DNA of 64,000 nt from JACJVV01 sp964581515. Its GTDB lineage: Archaea > Nanobdellota > Nanobdellia > Woesearchaeales > JACJVV01. A program made the position numbers and the translations under genes. Location: positions 1 to 64,000 of the forward strand of contig CAZOOV010000008.1 in NCBI GenBank assembly GCA_964581515.1, read 5' to 3'. Below, piece after piece: positions 36,190-45,497 of the stretch. The notes beneath the pieces are model-generated. The model made no database searches. It saw only the letters and a list, made by a program, of their open reading frames with translations, and was not told the DNA's origin. Every line of letters begins with the position of its first letter. Position 1 is the stretch's first letter.

Positions 36190-37377
36190 CTAGACGAATT
36201 CTATCCCTAATTCGTCAGAGATCTCTTTTTGTTTCTTATTTAGAAGAGTATTGCCTGTACCAAAAATCTGTTCAGAATTGACTCCTGTAATAATTAACAT
36301 GACTCTAACAGTCTGTTCCATATCCTCATAGATCTGTGCACCCCAAATAACTCTGGCATCAGTATCTATCTTTTCGGTTACAGCCTCGACAACTCGTCTT
36401 GCTTCGTCTAATGTCAGTGATGAGCTTCCTGAAATGTTTATGAGTGCTCCGTTTGCTTCTTTTATATCAACATTAAGCAGTGGATTGCTTATCGCTTTTT
36501 CTACAGCTTCTAACGCCCTATTATCTGTGTCTGATTCACCAACACCAATAAGTGCAACTCCTCCATTTCCCATAACTGCTTTTATATCAGCAAAGTCAAG
36601 GTTTACAAGACCAGCTTTTGTCACTAATTCAGCAATTCCTTTGACTGCGTTTGTTAGAATCTCATCAGCTACTTTGAATGCTGTATGAATTGGCAAATCG
36701 GGTGCAAGCTCTAAGAGCTTATCATTTGGTATTACGATTAATGTATCGCACGCTTCTCCAACTTTTTCAAGACCATATACTGCATTTTCATATCTTCTGT
36801 TTCCTTCCATTGCAAAAGGCATTGTAACAATACATATTGTGAGTGCACTTGTTTTTTTTGCAATCTCTGCTATCACAGGAATTGAACCAGAACCTGTTCC
36901 TCCTCCTAGACCGCATGTAATGAATACCATGTCAGCTCCAGAGACTGCTTTTTTTATCTCTTGCTCATTTTCTTTTGCTGCTTCTTCACCTAGTTTTGGA
37001 TTTGAACCAGCACCCATACCTTTTGTAGCTTCTTTTCCAATAAGGATTTTTTTATCAGCAGTCGTATAAAGTAAGTCTTGTGCGTCTGTATTAATTGCAA
37101 CAGTCTCAGCTCCAGCTATACCTACTTCAGAAATCCTATCGATAGTATTGTTTCCGCCTCCTCCTGTCCCAATTACACGGATTTTAGCGCTTTGAATATT
37201 GAGGAATTCTTCTAGTTCTTCGTCAAGTTGATTTTCAACAGGAGATTTGACTCCTTCAATTTTAGAAGACTGATGCATTTTATCATATTTTTCAGTAGGA
37301 GCGTTTGTGCTTGTAGCAGTAGAATTTTCAGGTTGGACTTGTGTCTCTCCTTTTTCTTCATCAATATACATATCCAT
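36190..37377 (-). CDS. ftsZ: Cell division protein FtsZ
   Basis: 395 residues. The GTP-binding signature GLGGGTGSG is at 156-164, the first GTP loop VIGTGGGGNNTI at 68-79, and the synergy loop with NLDFADIKAVM gives the catalytic Asp. A 60-residue N-terminal extension rich in Gln, Asn and Ser is longer than in E. coli. Box A about 60 nt upstream (CATATATAAATTT), preceded by an AGTGATTA motif. Forms the Z-ring. Confidence 0.95.
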   Translation of the reverse strand: MDMYIDEEKGETQVQPENSTATSTNAPTEKYDKMHQSSKIEGVKSPVENQLDEELEEFLNIQSAKIRVIGTGGGGNNTIDRISEVGIAGAETVAINTDAQDLLYTTADKKILIGKEATKGMGAGSNPKLGEEAAKENEQEIKKAVSGADMVFITCGLGGGTGSGSIPVIAEIAKKTSALTICIVTMPFAMEGNRRYENAVYGLEKVGEACDTLIVIPNDKLLELAPDLPIHTAFKVADEILTNAVKGIAELVTKAGLVNLDFADIKAVMGNGGVALIGVGESDTDNRALEAVEKAISNPLLNVDIKEANGALINISGSSSLTLDEARRVVEAVTEKIDTDARVIWGAQIYEDMEQTVRVMLIITGVNSEQIFGTGNTLLNKKQKEISDELGIEFV

Positions 37378-37582
37378 CTTATTTACCTCTAATATCCCTC
37401 TCTCTAACTATTAGTATATCCTAAGGTATACTCATATATAAATTTGATGGTTTAATCACTAAGCAAGGGCGAATACTTATTTTCAGATATTAACTATTAT
37501 GTTGAGTTGTTGTATGTGTTGTTATACATTTACTAACTTATCGTACTAAATTTAATAAAGCTATAATGATTTTTGAAGATTT

Positions 37583-37852
37583 ATGGTTGAAACGCTTAGT
37601 TCTGGAATAAAAAAGATTGAGATGTCTTCACATTTTGATAGGTGTACGCTTAGTGATGATGAGCTTAAAGATGGTATTGAGACATTATTTAGTATTTATG
37701 ATGAATCACCTGATCCTAAACATAAGATGTCAGTAGCAGGACATGCTTATACTGGAATATTAGATCTGGCAAGAATTGGTAAATTAGATCTTGCAAAATC
37801 ATATATAGAAAAATTTGAAAAAAAAATAGGTTATGATCAAATTCAAGATTGA
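37583..37852 (+). CDS. Small hypothetical protein
   Basis: 89 residues, helical, with TPR-like alternation (AGHAYTGILDLARIGKLDLA). An AT-rich box A precedes the ATG. Unknown function. Confidence 0.45.
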   Translation: MVETLSSGIKKIEMSSHFDRCTLSDDELKDGIETLFSIYDESPDPKHKMSVAGHAYTGILDLARIGKLDLAKSYIEKFEKKIGYDQIQD

Positions 37853-37878
37853 GTCTTAGTTAATTAGTTCTGTTTATT

Positions 37879-38610
37879 TTAGTTCTCTTTAGGAGCAGGA
37901 GTCTCTTCTTTCTTCTCAGCAGGTGCTGGGGAAGTTGTTGGCGTAGCTGTTTTCTTTTCTTCTCCTTGCTTTTTGTATTCTATCTCCTTTATCTCAGGTA
38001 AGACTTCAAGAACTTTTTTCTTAAGAACATCTGTAATATCCGGAGGCATATCGAATGCAAGCTCTACAATTGCTTTTGTTCCTTCAATTGTTACTTTTGG
38101 TTCTTCGATCTGGAGCATTGCCCCCATTAGTGTAGATACTTTCTTGACAACGTCGTCAATCTGTTTTATGATTTTTACTTTGTATACAACATCTTTTCCT
38201 GATAGTGGATGATTAAAATCAACTAATGTTCTTCCACCGCTGACAGTCTTAATTATACCCATCTGTTCGTCGATATTGACTTGAAGTCCAGGCATAGGGT
38301 TAATATTTGCTTTTTTGAATTTTGCTGTTGAGATGAGCTGAATCTGTTTTGGATCTTTCTTTCCAAAAGCGTCTTCTGTTGCTATCTCTACAGTGTAATC
38401 TTTTCCTACTTCTTTGTCTACAAGCTGTTTGTCTAGTCCAGGGATAGTCTGACCTTGACCTATGCATATTGTAACAGGACCGTATTTAACACCTTCATTA
38501 TGGATGCCACTATCTTTTGCAGTCTTTTCGTCAGTAGTGTCGAAGATTATCTCTTCTTCTTTTGTCAGTCCAGTATATTCAATCTCGATGAAATCATTTT
38601 TCTTAAGCAT
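37879..38610 (-). CDS. FKBP-type peptidyl-prolyl isomerase (SlyD-like)
   Basis: 243 residues. FKBP core halves flank an insert-in-flap domain (DAFGKKDPKQIQLIS to DFNHPLSGKDVVYKV); IPGLDKQLVDKEVG and NHPLSGK are SlyD/FKBP motifs. These isomerases assist folding. The C-terminus after about residue 160 is a second domain common to archaeal long FKBPs and ends in a Pro/Ala/Lys-rich tail. Confidence 0.9.
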   Translation of the reverse strand: MLKKNDFIEIEYTGLTKEEEIIFDTTDEKTAKDSGIHNEGVKYGPVTICIGQGQTIPGLDKQLVDKEVGKDYTVEIATEDAFGKKDPKQIQLISTAKFKKANINPMPGLQVNIDEQMGIIKTVSGGRTLVDFNHPLSGKDVVYKVKIIKQIDDVVKKVSTLMGAMLQIEEPKVTIEGTKAIVELAFDMPPDITDVLKKKVLEVLPEIKEIEYKKQGEEKKTATPTTSPAPAEKKEETPAPKEN

Positions 38611-38734
38611 TGTGATTACCTCATTATTTGATGTTTTTTTTGTTTTTTTGATATCTTTTTGATATTTTGTTGTTATTTTGCGTTATGTGTGTTGAGTCGT
38701 GGTTTGTTTATAAATGTTTTTGCAAGATGATTAA

Positions 38735-39709
38735 TTATGAACTCTCGTCTATAAATCTGTATTTATATTCTTCCCATATGGTTAGTGTGCTATAATCTGA
38801 AACAATCCCTGAGAAATTGTTCATGAACTCACGCATGAGTTCTCTGAACTCTTCTATGTTTTTAACTTCTATATCTATTTCAAGTTGCCAAGGTCCTAAG
38901 CAATTGACCATATAGATAATATTTTTCTTATTGAGGCAGTATTCAATAAGCTGTTTTTCTTTTTGTTGGTTCATATTGTTTAATGTTATCAATACTTTGA
39001 AGAATATGCCTTGAAGTTTGCTGACATCAGGCCATATCATATAATGCTCTATTATATGCGCTTTCTCGAGGTTTTTTATTCTTTTAATTATTGTGTCTGC
39101 GGATATCTTTAATTTTGTTGCAATCTCTGTCGCTCTTACTCTTGAATTTTTGGAGAGTTCTTTTAGGATTGTTATGTCAATCTTATCTAGTTTAATATCA
39201 ACTGGTTTTCCACCCCATTCAATTACTCTTTCAGTGGTTGCTTTTTTGTCAATCAGATAATCTCGGTAGAAATATTGAGCTTGTACGATTGTTGTTGTGT
39301 CGCTCTCTTTGATGAATCTCCCATATTTATTGTGAATGTCCATGATTATTTTGTGCAATTCAAACATAGATTTGGCTTTTGGAGCATAGATTAAGGAATA
39401 TTTTCCATCGCATGATGAGACCCAACTTATATTTTGATTTCTTATTAATGAGTCTATCATCTCTTTTTCTTCTTCATTAGTTATATTATGTAATTTAACA
39501 TAAACTTTATGATGAGTGTATCCCAATCTTGAAGTGTTTATAATTGTTAGATAATTTCTTATTATTCCTTCTTTATGATATCTTTTGAGCCTGTAGAGGA
39601 TGCTCTCTCTAGAGAGAGAAACCTTCTTTGCAATCTTTGAAAGAGGTTGTCTTGCATTTCTGTCAAGTTCATACAATATTTGTCTGTCTTTTTTGTCAAG
39701 TTTAACCAT
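38735..39709 (-). CDS. Duplicated Lrp/AsnC-family regulator
   Basis: 324 residues with two full Lrp units in tandem. Unit 1: HTH DKKDRQILYELDRNARQPLS then a RAM/ACT-like domain; unit 2: HTH DKIDITILKELSKNSRVRA then a RAM domain. Lrp proteins normally act as dimers of one unit, so the fusion gives a pseudo-dimer. They respond to amino acids. Target unknown. Confidence 0.8.
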   Translation of the reverse strand: MVKLDKKDRQILYELDRNARQPLSKIAKKVSLSRESILYRLKRYHKEGIIRNYLTIINTSRLGYTHHKVYVKLHNITNEEEKEMIDSLIRNQNISWVSSCDGKYSLIYAPKAKSMFELHKIIMDIHNKYGRFIKESDTTTIVQAQYFYRDYLIDKKATTERVIEWGGKPVDIKLDKIDITILKELSKNSRVRATEIATKLKISADTIIKRIKNLEKAHIIEHYMIWPDVSKLQGIFFKVLITLNNMNQQKEKQLIEYCLNKKNIIYMVNCLGPWQLEIDIEVKNIEEFRELMREFMNNFSGIVSDYSTLTIWEEYKYRFIDESS

Positions 39710-39827
39710 ATTTTTACTAATATTGCTTATTTTTAATAAATTTATCGGTTTTCATTAAAAATTCATTAAATACTTTAATATAAATAAGAGTATTATCCTT
39801 TAATATTAACTATTGGGGTGATATAAA

Positions 39828-40406
39828 ATGGATACAACACTTGAAGAAAAAACAAAACAAAGAGAGGAACAATATGTAGAGACAGTTATGTCATGGCAGC
39901 AAATAAGAGAGTTGATGGAGGATAGTTGGAATTGGAGGATAGAAAATGATGAGCTTAAGGGCAGATGCAATGTAGGGGGCTATGAGGATGGGATTGAATG
40001 TGAATTGAAGTATGGGAGAGATTCACATTTCGGGCTCTATCATAAAGGTGTAGAGATTGAGATAGACAGCAAAGAGGATTATGCAGAATTCCCTTCTGAG
40101 AGTACTAGGTGGTATGGCGAGATAGTAGATAGGATTCAAGCAGAATTTACAGAAGCGTATAATAAGCCAAAGAAGAAAGATATCCCTTGGTTCCTTATAG
40201 GTATAACTGCTGCTACAATTGCATTATGTAGTGTAGCTGTCTATTCAAAGATAAATCAAAGATCTGAACAAGATCAAAAATTAGGACAGCAACCAGCATT
40301 GACAAGGATGCTTGAGGAAGGAGATGTCATAGGATATTCTGGGAACAATTATCAGATTAGAGATAATAATGGGAGTCCAGAATTAAGGTATCATAGATTG
40401 CAGTAA
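39828..40406 (+). CDS. Single-pass membrane protein of unknown function
   Basis: 192 residues. A cytoplasm-like acidic N-terminal domain of 120 residues, one membrane helix (FLIGITAATIALCSVAVY) and a short tail. GGTGAT stands upstream of the ATG. No family recognised. Confidence 0.55.
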   Translation: MDTTLEEKTKQREEQYVETVMSWQQIRELMEDSWNWRIENDELKGRCNVGGYEDGIECELKYGRDSHFGLYHKGVEIEIDSKEDYAEFPSESTRWYGEIVDRIQAEFTEAYNKPKKKDIPWFLIGITAATIALCSVAVYSKINQRSEQDQKLGQQPALTRMLEEGDVIGYSGNNYQIRDNNGSPELRYHRLQ

Positions 40407-40435
40407 TTCAGCTATTAGCTTGTTGTTTTATTTTT

Positions 40436-40990
40436 TTATTTTATTCTCTCATTTATTTTTTTTATTGTTGTTCTTATGGCTTCTTCTATATTAAGATTTG
40501 TTGTGTCTATTATTATATCATAATTGTTCTTGTCATATGCATCGATGCTGTAAAATTTCTTATATCTTTTTTTCTCAGAATTCATCCTTCTCTGGATCCA
40601 TTCTTTCATCTCATCAATATCTTTTGCTTCTCCTTCATCCCTGCCAATACCTTCTACTATATCATTGAATATTCGCTTTGCTCCTTCATTGATGTCACAG
40701 TCTATGAACAGTTTAATTGACTTTGGAATGAAATGCCATGAGATTCTTCCTTCTATTAGGAAATTGTCTTCTTTTTCTCCTAATTCTTTCTGATAATTGT
40801 CTATATCATTATCTGTTACTGGGTTATCTTCTGCTTGTTCTTGTCCTATTGTGACATTTACACCTTTTTTCTTAGCAATATCTCTCCACATCTGACCCAT
40901 ATTGTAATGTTTTAGATTGAATTCTTTGATAAGGCTTGCTGCAATAGTGCTTTTACCAGAACCAGGCATTCCTGAGATTGTTATTATCAT
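40436..40990 (-). CDS. cmk: Cytidylate kinase, archaeal type
   Basis: 184 residues. Walker A GMPGSGKS at 7-14, then YNMGQMWRDIA and a lid-region RRM..KRYKKFY, the archaeal CMP/dCMP kinase pattern. It phosphorylates CMP to CDP. A related adenylate-kinase-like function cannot be excluded from sequence alone. Confidence 0.75.
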   Translation of the reverse strand: MIITISGMPGSGKSTIAASLIKEFNLKHYNMGQMWRDIAKKKGVNVTIGQEQAEDNPVTDNDIDNYQKELGEKEDNFLIEGRISWHFIPKSIKLFIDCDINEGAKRIFNDIVEGIGRDEGEAKDIDEMKEWIQRRMNSEKKRYKKFYSIDAYDKNNYDIIIDTTNLNIEEAIRTTIKKINERIK

Positions 40991-41108
40991 ATATGTATGT
41001 AAATGCTACTCATTTATATTTGTTTTTAGCTTTATTAATTACTATTTCTATTAAAATCTGATTAGTTTGACCACAATCTTTTTAAAAACAGGACTTTTTG
41101 GTAAATGT

Positions 41109-41762
41109 ATGAAATGGGGGTTCATAGTTTTACTTGTACTATTAGTCTTACCTATCTGTTTTGCAGGAAGTACTCAGTTCAAAGACTTGTATGAGATTAG
41201 TAATAAATCTATAACAAGAAATGATACTATGAGGGCTTTTGAGGCCTATAGATTCAGGTTTAATGGTGCTGAAGTAAAATTAACCATTGATACTATGACA
41301 CCTGAGAAAGTTTATTTTTCTATTATCAGTAATACTTATGAGGATAAGGAATTTGCATTGGAGAAATTCAGCAAGAAGTCTTTTGATCTTGATAATGATG
41401 GGCTTGTTGATTTTACATTTGGGCTTGATGAGATCATAATGTCAAATACCAAAAGAAGAATAACTACGATGTTTTCAACAGAAGAAGCGATGGGCATTGA
41501 GACATTTGAGCTTGATGATATCCCTATTGTTGAGGATGATACTGTTGTAGAAGAAGATGTTAAACCTAAGAATATTACTACTGAGAATCTGACAGATGAT
41601 TATGAATTGCTTTTGGACCAAGAAGAAGAAGTAGAGGATGACTCTAAACCAATGTCATCAATGAGTTTTAATCTTGTTATATGGCTTATTGTATTACTTA
41701 TAGTGGTAGTCATTGGAGGCGCTTTCTTTTTGTTATACAAGAAGCATCATGAAATTTTATAA
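41109..41762 (+). CDS. Secreted protein with C-terminal membrane anchor
   Basis: 217 residues from ATG 41109 (an in-frame TTG upstream is less likely). Signal peptide ending ICFAG, an extracellular domain with DLDNDGLVDFTFG (EF-hand/dockerin-like Ca-binding loop, speculative), an acidic linker, and a final membrane helix with a short basic tail. Function unknown. Confidence 0.55.
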   Translation: MKWGFIVLLVLLVLPICFAGSTQFKDLYEISNKSITRNDTMRAFEAYRFRFNGAEVKLTIDTMTPEKVYFSIISNTYEDKEFALEKFSKKSFDLDNDGLVDFTFGLDEIIMSNTKRRITTMFSTEEAMGIETFELDDIPIVEDDTVVEEDVKPKNITTENLTDDYELLLDQEEEVEDDSKPMSSMSFNLVIWLIVLLIVVVIGGAFFLLYKKHHEIL

Positions 41763-41856
41763 AATTATTTTATGATATTGCGCTTTAATAATACTTTTAA
41801 ACAAACTTAAACTACTCAATCCAGAAAATTTGAAATAAAGGGGGAAATATTAAAAT

Positions 41857-41895
41857 ATGGCAAACCCACGAGAAATCTTTGATTTCTGAGGGTTT
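41857..41895 (+). promoter_or_regulatory. Upstream mini-ORF and hairpin before the thermosome gene
   Basis: A 10-codon ORF (MANPREIFDF, stop at 41887-41889) begins with the same 13 nt, ATGGCAAACCCAC, as the true thermosome start 73 nt later. The mini-ORF lies within a hairpin: AAACCC..AGAAATC with GATTTCT..GGGTTT (41862-41895), loop TTT. GGGGG stands before the mini-ORF. This could be a regulatory leader or a duplicated start region. Confidence 0.45.
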
Positions 41896-41929
41896 CCAAT
41901 CTTATATTGATTCATATAAAGGTGATAAA

Positions 41930-43573
41930 ATGGCAAACCCACAGGTACAACCGATATTTATTTTGCCAGAAGGAACTACGAAAACTTCTGGACTTAACGC
42001 TCAAAAGGTAAACATAGAAGCAGCTAAACAAGTTGCTGATCAAGTTAGATCCACTTTAGGTCCAAAAGGAATGGACAAGATGATTGTTGATTCTTTAGGA
42101 GATGTAATTGTAACAAATGATGGTGTAACAATCTTACAGGAGATGACAATAGAGCATCCTTCTGCAAAAATGATTGTTGAAGTTGCTAAGACCCAGGAAG
42201 ATGAAGTAGGAGATGGTACAACAACAGTTGTCGTTCTAGCAGGAGAATTTCTTAAGAATTCACTGGAACTTCTTGAAAAAGGAGTGCACCCTACAGTTAT
42301 AGTGAAAGGATACAGGCTAGCATCCAATAAAGCATTAGAAATACTTAATGATGTTTCTGAACCAATCACTCTTCAAGATAAGTCAAAACTTATCAAGATA
42401 GCACAGACAGCTATGACAGGAAAAGGTGCAGAACAATCAAAAGAAATACTTTCAGAGCTTGTCGTCAAAGCAGTACTTGATGTTGCTGAGCAGGAAAGTG
42501 ATAAGATCAATGTCAATATATCAAATATCAAGATTGAGAAAAAAGTAGGCGGAAGCATTGAAGATAGTGAACTTGTTGAAGGAATCATTCTTGACAAGGA
42601 AAGAGTTCATTCTGGAATGCCTAGAGCAGTTGAAAGTGCACATATAGCACTTCTTAATACTCAATTAGAGATAAAGAACACTGAAATAGATGCAAAGATA
42701 CAGATAACTGATCCTTCACAGATGCAAGCGTTCCTTGACCAGGAAGAGGCTATGATTAAGAAGATGATAGATAAAGTAATAGCATCTGGAGCAAATGTAG
42801 TATTATGTCAGAAAGGAATTGATGATCTTGCACAGCATTATCTTTCAAAAGCAGGAATATTTGCTGTAAGAAGAGTAAAGCAAGGTGATATGAAAAAACT
42901 TGCTATGGCTACAGGAGCAACAATAGTGAATAATCTTGATGATCTTTCATCTGACGATCTTGGAAAAGCAGGAAAGATTGAGGAGATAAAAGTAGGAGAC
43001 GAGAGCATGACTTATGTAAGGGAATGCAAAAATCCTAAATCAGTCACATTACTTGTAAGAGGCGGAACAGAACATGTAATTGATGAAGTAAAACGTGCTG
43101 TTGATGATGCAATTGGAGATCTTAGTGCGACACTTAATGTTGGGAAAATAGTCTACGGCGCTGGTTCAATAGAAATTGAGATGTCTATGAAATTAAAGAA
43201 GTATTCAGAAAGTTTATCTGGCAGAGAACAATTAGCTGTTGAAGCATTTGCAAAAGCAATGGAAGTAATTCCAAGGACACTTGCAGAGAATGCTGGTCTT
43301 GATCCTATCGATATAATAGCTGCACTTAAATCAGCACATGATAAAAAAGAGATTACAATGGGTATTGATGTATTCTCTGGAAAAATTAAAGACGCTGCAA
43401 AGATGGGTGTTATTGAACCTTTGAAGATCAAGACACAAGCTGTATCTTCAGCAGCAGAAGTTGCTACTATGATCCTTAGGATAGATGATGTTATCTCAGG
43501 TTCAACAGGTCCACCTCCAGACATGGGTCCAGAAGGAATGCCTCCTGGTGGAATGCAGATGCCTACTATGTAA
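41930..43573 (+). CDS. thsA: Thermosome (group II chaperonin) subunit
   Basis: 547 residues. ATG 41930 follows GGTGAT and gives MANPQVQPIF. VRSTLGPKGMDKM, GDGTTTVVVLAGE (ATPase), and the C-terminal Gly/Met-rich tail (GMPPGGMQMP) define a thermosome subunit. Forms 8- or 9-membered double rings for ATP-driven folding. It is the only chaperonin subunit in the window. A possible regulatory leader lies upstream. Confidence 0.96.
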   Translation: MANPQVQPIFILPEGTTKTSGLNAQKVNIEAAKQVADQVRSTLGPKGMDKMIVDSLGDVIVTNDGVTILQEMTIEHPSAKMIVEVAKTQEDEVGDGTTTVVVLAGEFLKNSLELLEKGVHPTVIVKGYRLASNKALEILNDVSEPITLQDKSKLIKIAQTAMTGKGAEQSKEILSELVVKAVLDVAEQESDKINVNISNIKIEKKVGGSIEDSELVEGIILDKERVHSGMPRAVESAHIALLNTQLEIKNTEIDAKIQITDPSQMQAFLDQEEAMIKKMIDKVIASGANVVLCQKGIDDLAQHYLSKAGIFAVRRVKQGDMKKLAMATGATIVNNLDDLSSDDLGKAGKIEEIKVGDESMTYVRECKNPKSVTLLVRGGTEHVIDEVKRAVDDAIGDLSATLNVGKIVYGAGSIEIEMSMKLKKYSESLSGREQLAVEAFAKAMEVIPRTLAENAGLDPIDIIAALKSAHDKKEITMGIDVFSGKIKDAAKMGVIEPLKIKTQAVSSAAEVATMILRIDDVISGSTGPPPDMGPEGMPPGGMQMPTM

Positions 43574-43582
43574 TCAAAGTAA

Positions 43583-43963
43583 ATGTCTAAGAATTTTTTT
43601 GATTCAATAAGAAGAGAATTAATTATAGCAGTAATTATTATAGTGTTGATTGTTCTGATTCTAGGTATATTATCTTTTTTTAACCTAAATTATTATATTG
43701 AAGAGGAAATTGATAATGAAGATTCTGGTGTGATTGTTAGAACATCTGCTCCTGGGCTGATTGATCCTAATGTAGTAATAGATATATGGGATTTTAGGAC
43801 TAAAGAAGATTGTGAAGCAAATGATGGGTATTGGACTTTTGTCAATGAGAGTTATGCAGAATTCAATGTAACGGAATGGGTCTGTTTTGAATTACCAGAT
43901 AATCCTTATGTGGAGATTGTGGAATATATTGATGAAGAAAATGATGAGAATAGTGAACATTGA
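43583..43963 (+). CDS. Small membrane-anchored protein
   Basis: 126 residues. One N-terminal membrane helix (LIIAVIIIVLIVLILGIL) then an acidic extracytoplasmic domain with two Cys. It begins 10 nt after the thermosome stop and is probably co-transcribed. Unknown function. Confidence 0.55.
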   Translation: MSKNFFDSIRRELIIAVIIIVLIVLILGILSFFNLNYYIEEEIDNEDSGVIVRTSAPGLIDPNVVIDIWDFRTKEDCEANDGYWTFVNESYAEFNVTEWVCFELPDNPYVEIVEYIDEENDENSEH

Positions 43964-43980
43964 GAGAATGAATAGCTTGT

Positions 43981-44063
43981 AAAAAGTCTGCTGGCACGGC
44001 GCTACTATAATCCCAAAATAAACATTTAGGGATTATCGCCTCATCAGGCAAAGCTGACTTTTT
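43981..44063 (+). ncRNA. Candidate structured RNA or leader element, copy 2
   Basis: AAAAAGTC (43981-43988) pairs with GACTTTTT (44056-44063), GCT with AGC inside it; GGCG plus ATAATCCC (43998-44001, 44007-44014, separated by a CTACT bulge) pairs with GGGATTAT plus CGCC (44029-44040). It shares TGCTGG..CACGGCGC and CGCCTC with the element at 11122 in equivalent positions. It lies 35 nt before the dphB ribosome-binding GGTGAT. The U-run at its end could alternatively make it a terminator for the thermosome transcript. Confidence 0.45.
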
Positions 44064-44112
44064 ATCCATTATTATTAGTAAACAATAAAAATATGAAGGT
44101 GATTCTTGTATT

Positions 44113-44916
44113 ATGTTATACATGATTGGGCTTGGACTGGGTAATGAGAAAGATATTAGTATCAATGCTCTTGAAGCAGTGAAGAAATGTAATAAAGTGT
44201 ATTTAGAATCATATACTTCAATACTTCAGACTTCTGTTGAGAATATGGAAAAGTTTTATGGTAAGGATATTATCATTGCAAATAGGGAATTGGTTGAAAA
44301 GAAGGCAGAAGAGACCATACTTAAGGATGCATCTGAAGGTGATACTGCATTTTTGATAATCGGTGACGTATTTGGTGCTACTACTCATGTAGATCTTGCT
44401 CTTAGAGCGAAGAAAGCAGGTATTGAAATAAAATATTTCAATAATGCATCTATCATGAATGCGATTGGAGTCTCTGGTTTGGAACTTTATAAATTTGGGA
44501 AAACTACATCAATGGTATTCTTTGAAGATAATTGGAAGCCAACAACTGCATATGATGTTGTTGAGATGAATAAAAAAAATGGTATGCATACTTTAGTGCT
44601 TCTTGATATCAAGACTGCTGAGTCTTCAAAAGAAGATATATTGAAAGGAAATGATAAACCGCTTCCTCCTAGATTTATGACAGTTAATGATTGTCTGAAA
44701 CAGTTTATTGAAATTGAAAAAGAGAAGAAAAAAGGGTTATTTGATGAGAATACTATTGTTGTAGGATGTGCAAGAATAGGAAGTGATGATTTCATTGTTA
44801 AATCTGGAACTGTTAAAGAACTTACTTCGTTTGATTTTGGAGGACCTTTGCACTGCGTAATTGTTCCAGGAGATTTGCATTTTATGGAAGAAGAATTCTT
44901 GAATTCGTATAATTGA
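44113..44916 (+). CDS. dphB: Diphthine synthase
   Basis: 267 residues. MLYMIGLGLGNEKDIS is the family's SAM-dependent tetrapyrrole-methylase-like start; GDVFGATTHVDL and GGPLHCVIVPG follow. It methylates the diphthamide precursor on elongation factor aEF2. GGTGAT lies 10 nt upstream. The partner dph2 is not in the window. Confidence 0.92.
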   Translation: MLYMIGLGLGNEKDISINALEAVKKCNKVYLESYTSILQTSVENMEKFYGKDIIIANRELVEKKAEETILKDASEGDTAFLIIGDVFGATTHVDLALRAKKAGIEIKYFNNASIMNAIGVSGLELYKFGKTTSMVFFEDNWKPTTAYDVVEMNKKNGMHTLVLLDIKTAESSKEDILKGNDKPLPPRFMTVNDCLKQFIEIEKEKKKGLFDENTIVVGCARIGSDDFIVKSGTVKELTSFDFGGPLHCVIVPGDLHFMEEEFLNSYN

Positions 44917-44996
44917 GTAGTGTATTACTACTTATCAGTACTAAAAGATAGAAACCTTTATAAACTCATATTCATTAATGTGGTTTGGTGGTACTT

Positions 44997-45446
44997 ATGA
45001 GTGATATGGACAAATTAGAGTCAAATATTTATGCATCATTTAGTAGAGTTAAGTCAGATATTCTAAAGTTAAGCGGTGAAATCACAAAAATAAGCGAAGC
45101 TATGACTAAACTTGCTGAAGAACAAGGTGACATGAAAGAAAATATAGGCGAGATGGCAAAAAAAGTTGCAGTCTTCAACAGTTGTATGAGACAACTTGAT
45201 AAGGTTGCAGATAAAGCAACATCTAGTCCTAAGACAAAAACAGTTGTTGTCGAAAAGATTAAAGTAAAGAAAGTAGCTGCAAAACATAAGAAGAAGACAT
45301 ATGTCGCTTCAAAATCAGGCAAGAAATTCCATATGCCAGAATGTATCTTTGCAAAGAACATCAAACCTAAAAGCATGGTTAAGTTCAAGAGCAAGAATGC
45401 AATGCTGAATAAAGGATACAAGCCATGTGTTTGCGTTCAGAAGTAA
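44997..45446 (+). CDS. Coiled-coil protein with Ada-like zinc-binding C-terminus
   Basis: 149 residues from ATG 44997 (a GTG-rich upstream reading is rejected; GGTGGT gives the RBS). N-terminal coiled coil (about 5-75), a basic linker, then YVASKSGKKFHMPECIF and GYKPCVCVQ: the S-x-x-G-K-x-x-H-x-x-x-C..GY-x-P-C-x-C pattern seen in Ada-type metal-binding domains. It may bind DNA or surface structures. Function unknown. Confidence 0.6.
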   Translation: MSDMDKLESNIYASFSRVKSDILKLSGEITKISEAMTKLAEEQGDMKENIGEMAKKVAVFNSCMRQLDKVADKATSSPKTKTVVVEKIKVKKVAAKHKKKTYVASKSGKKFHMPECIFAKNIKPKSMVKFKSKNAMLNKGYKPCVCVQK

Positions 45447-45497
45447 TTATTCTTTTTATTATCTTTATTTTTTTAATATTTTTTAATTTTATTTTTG

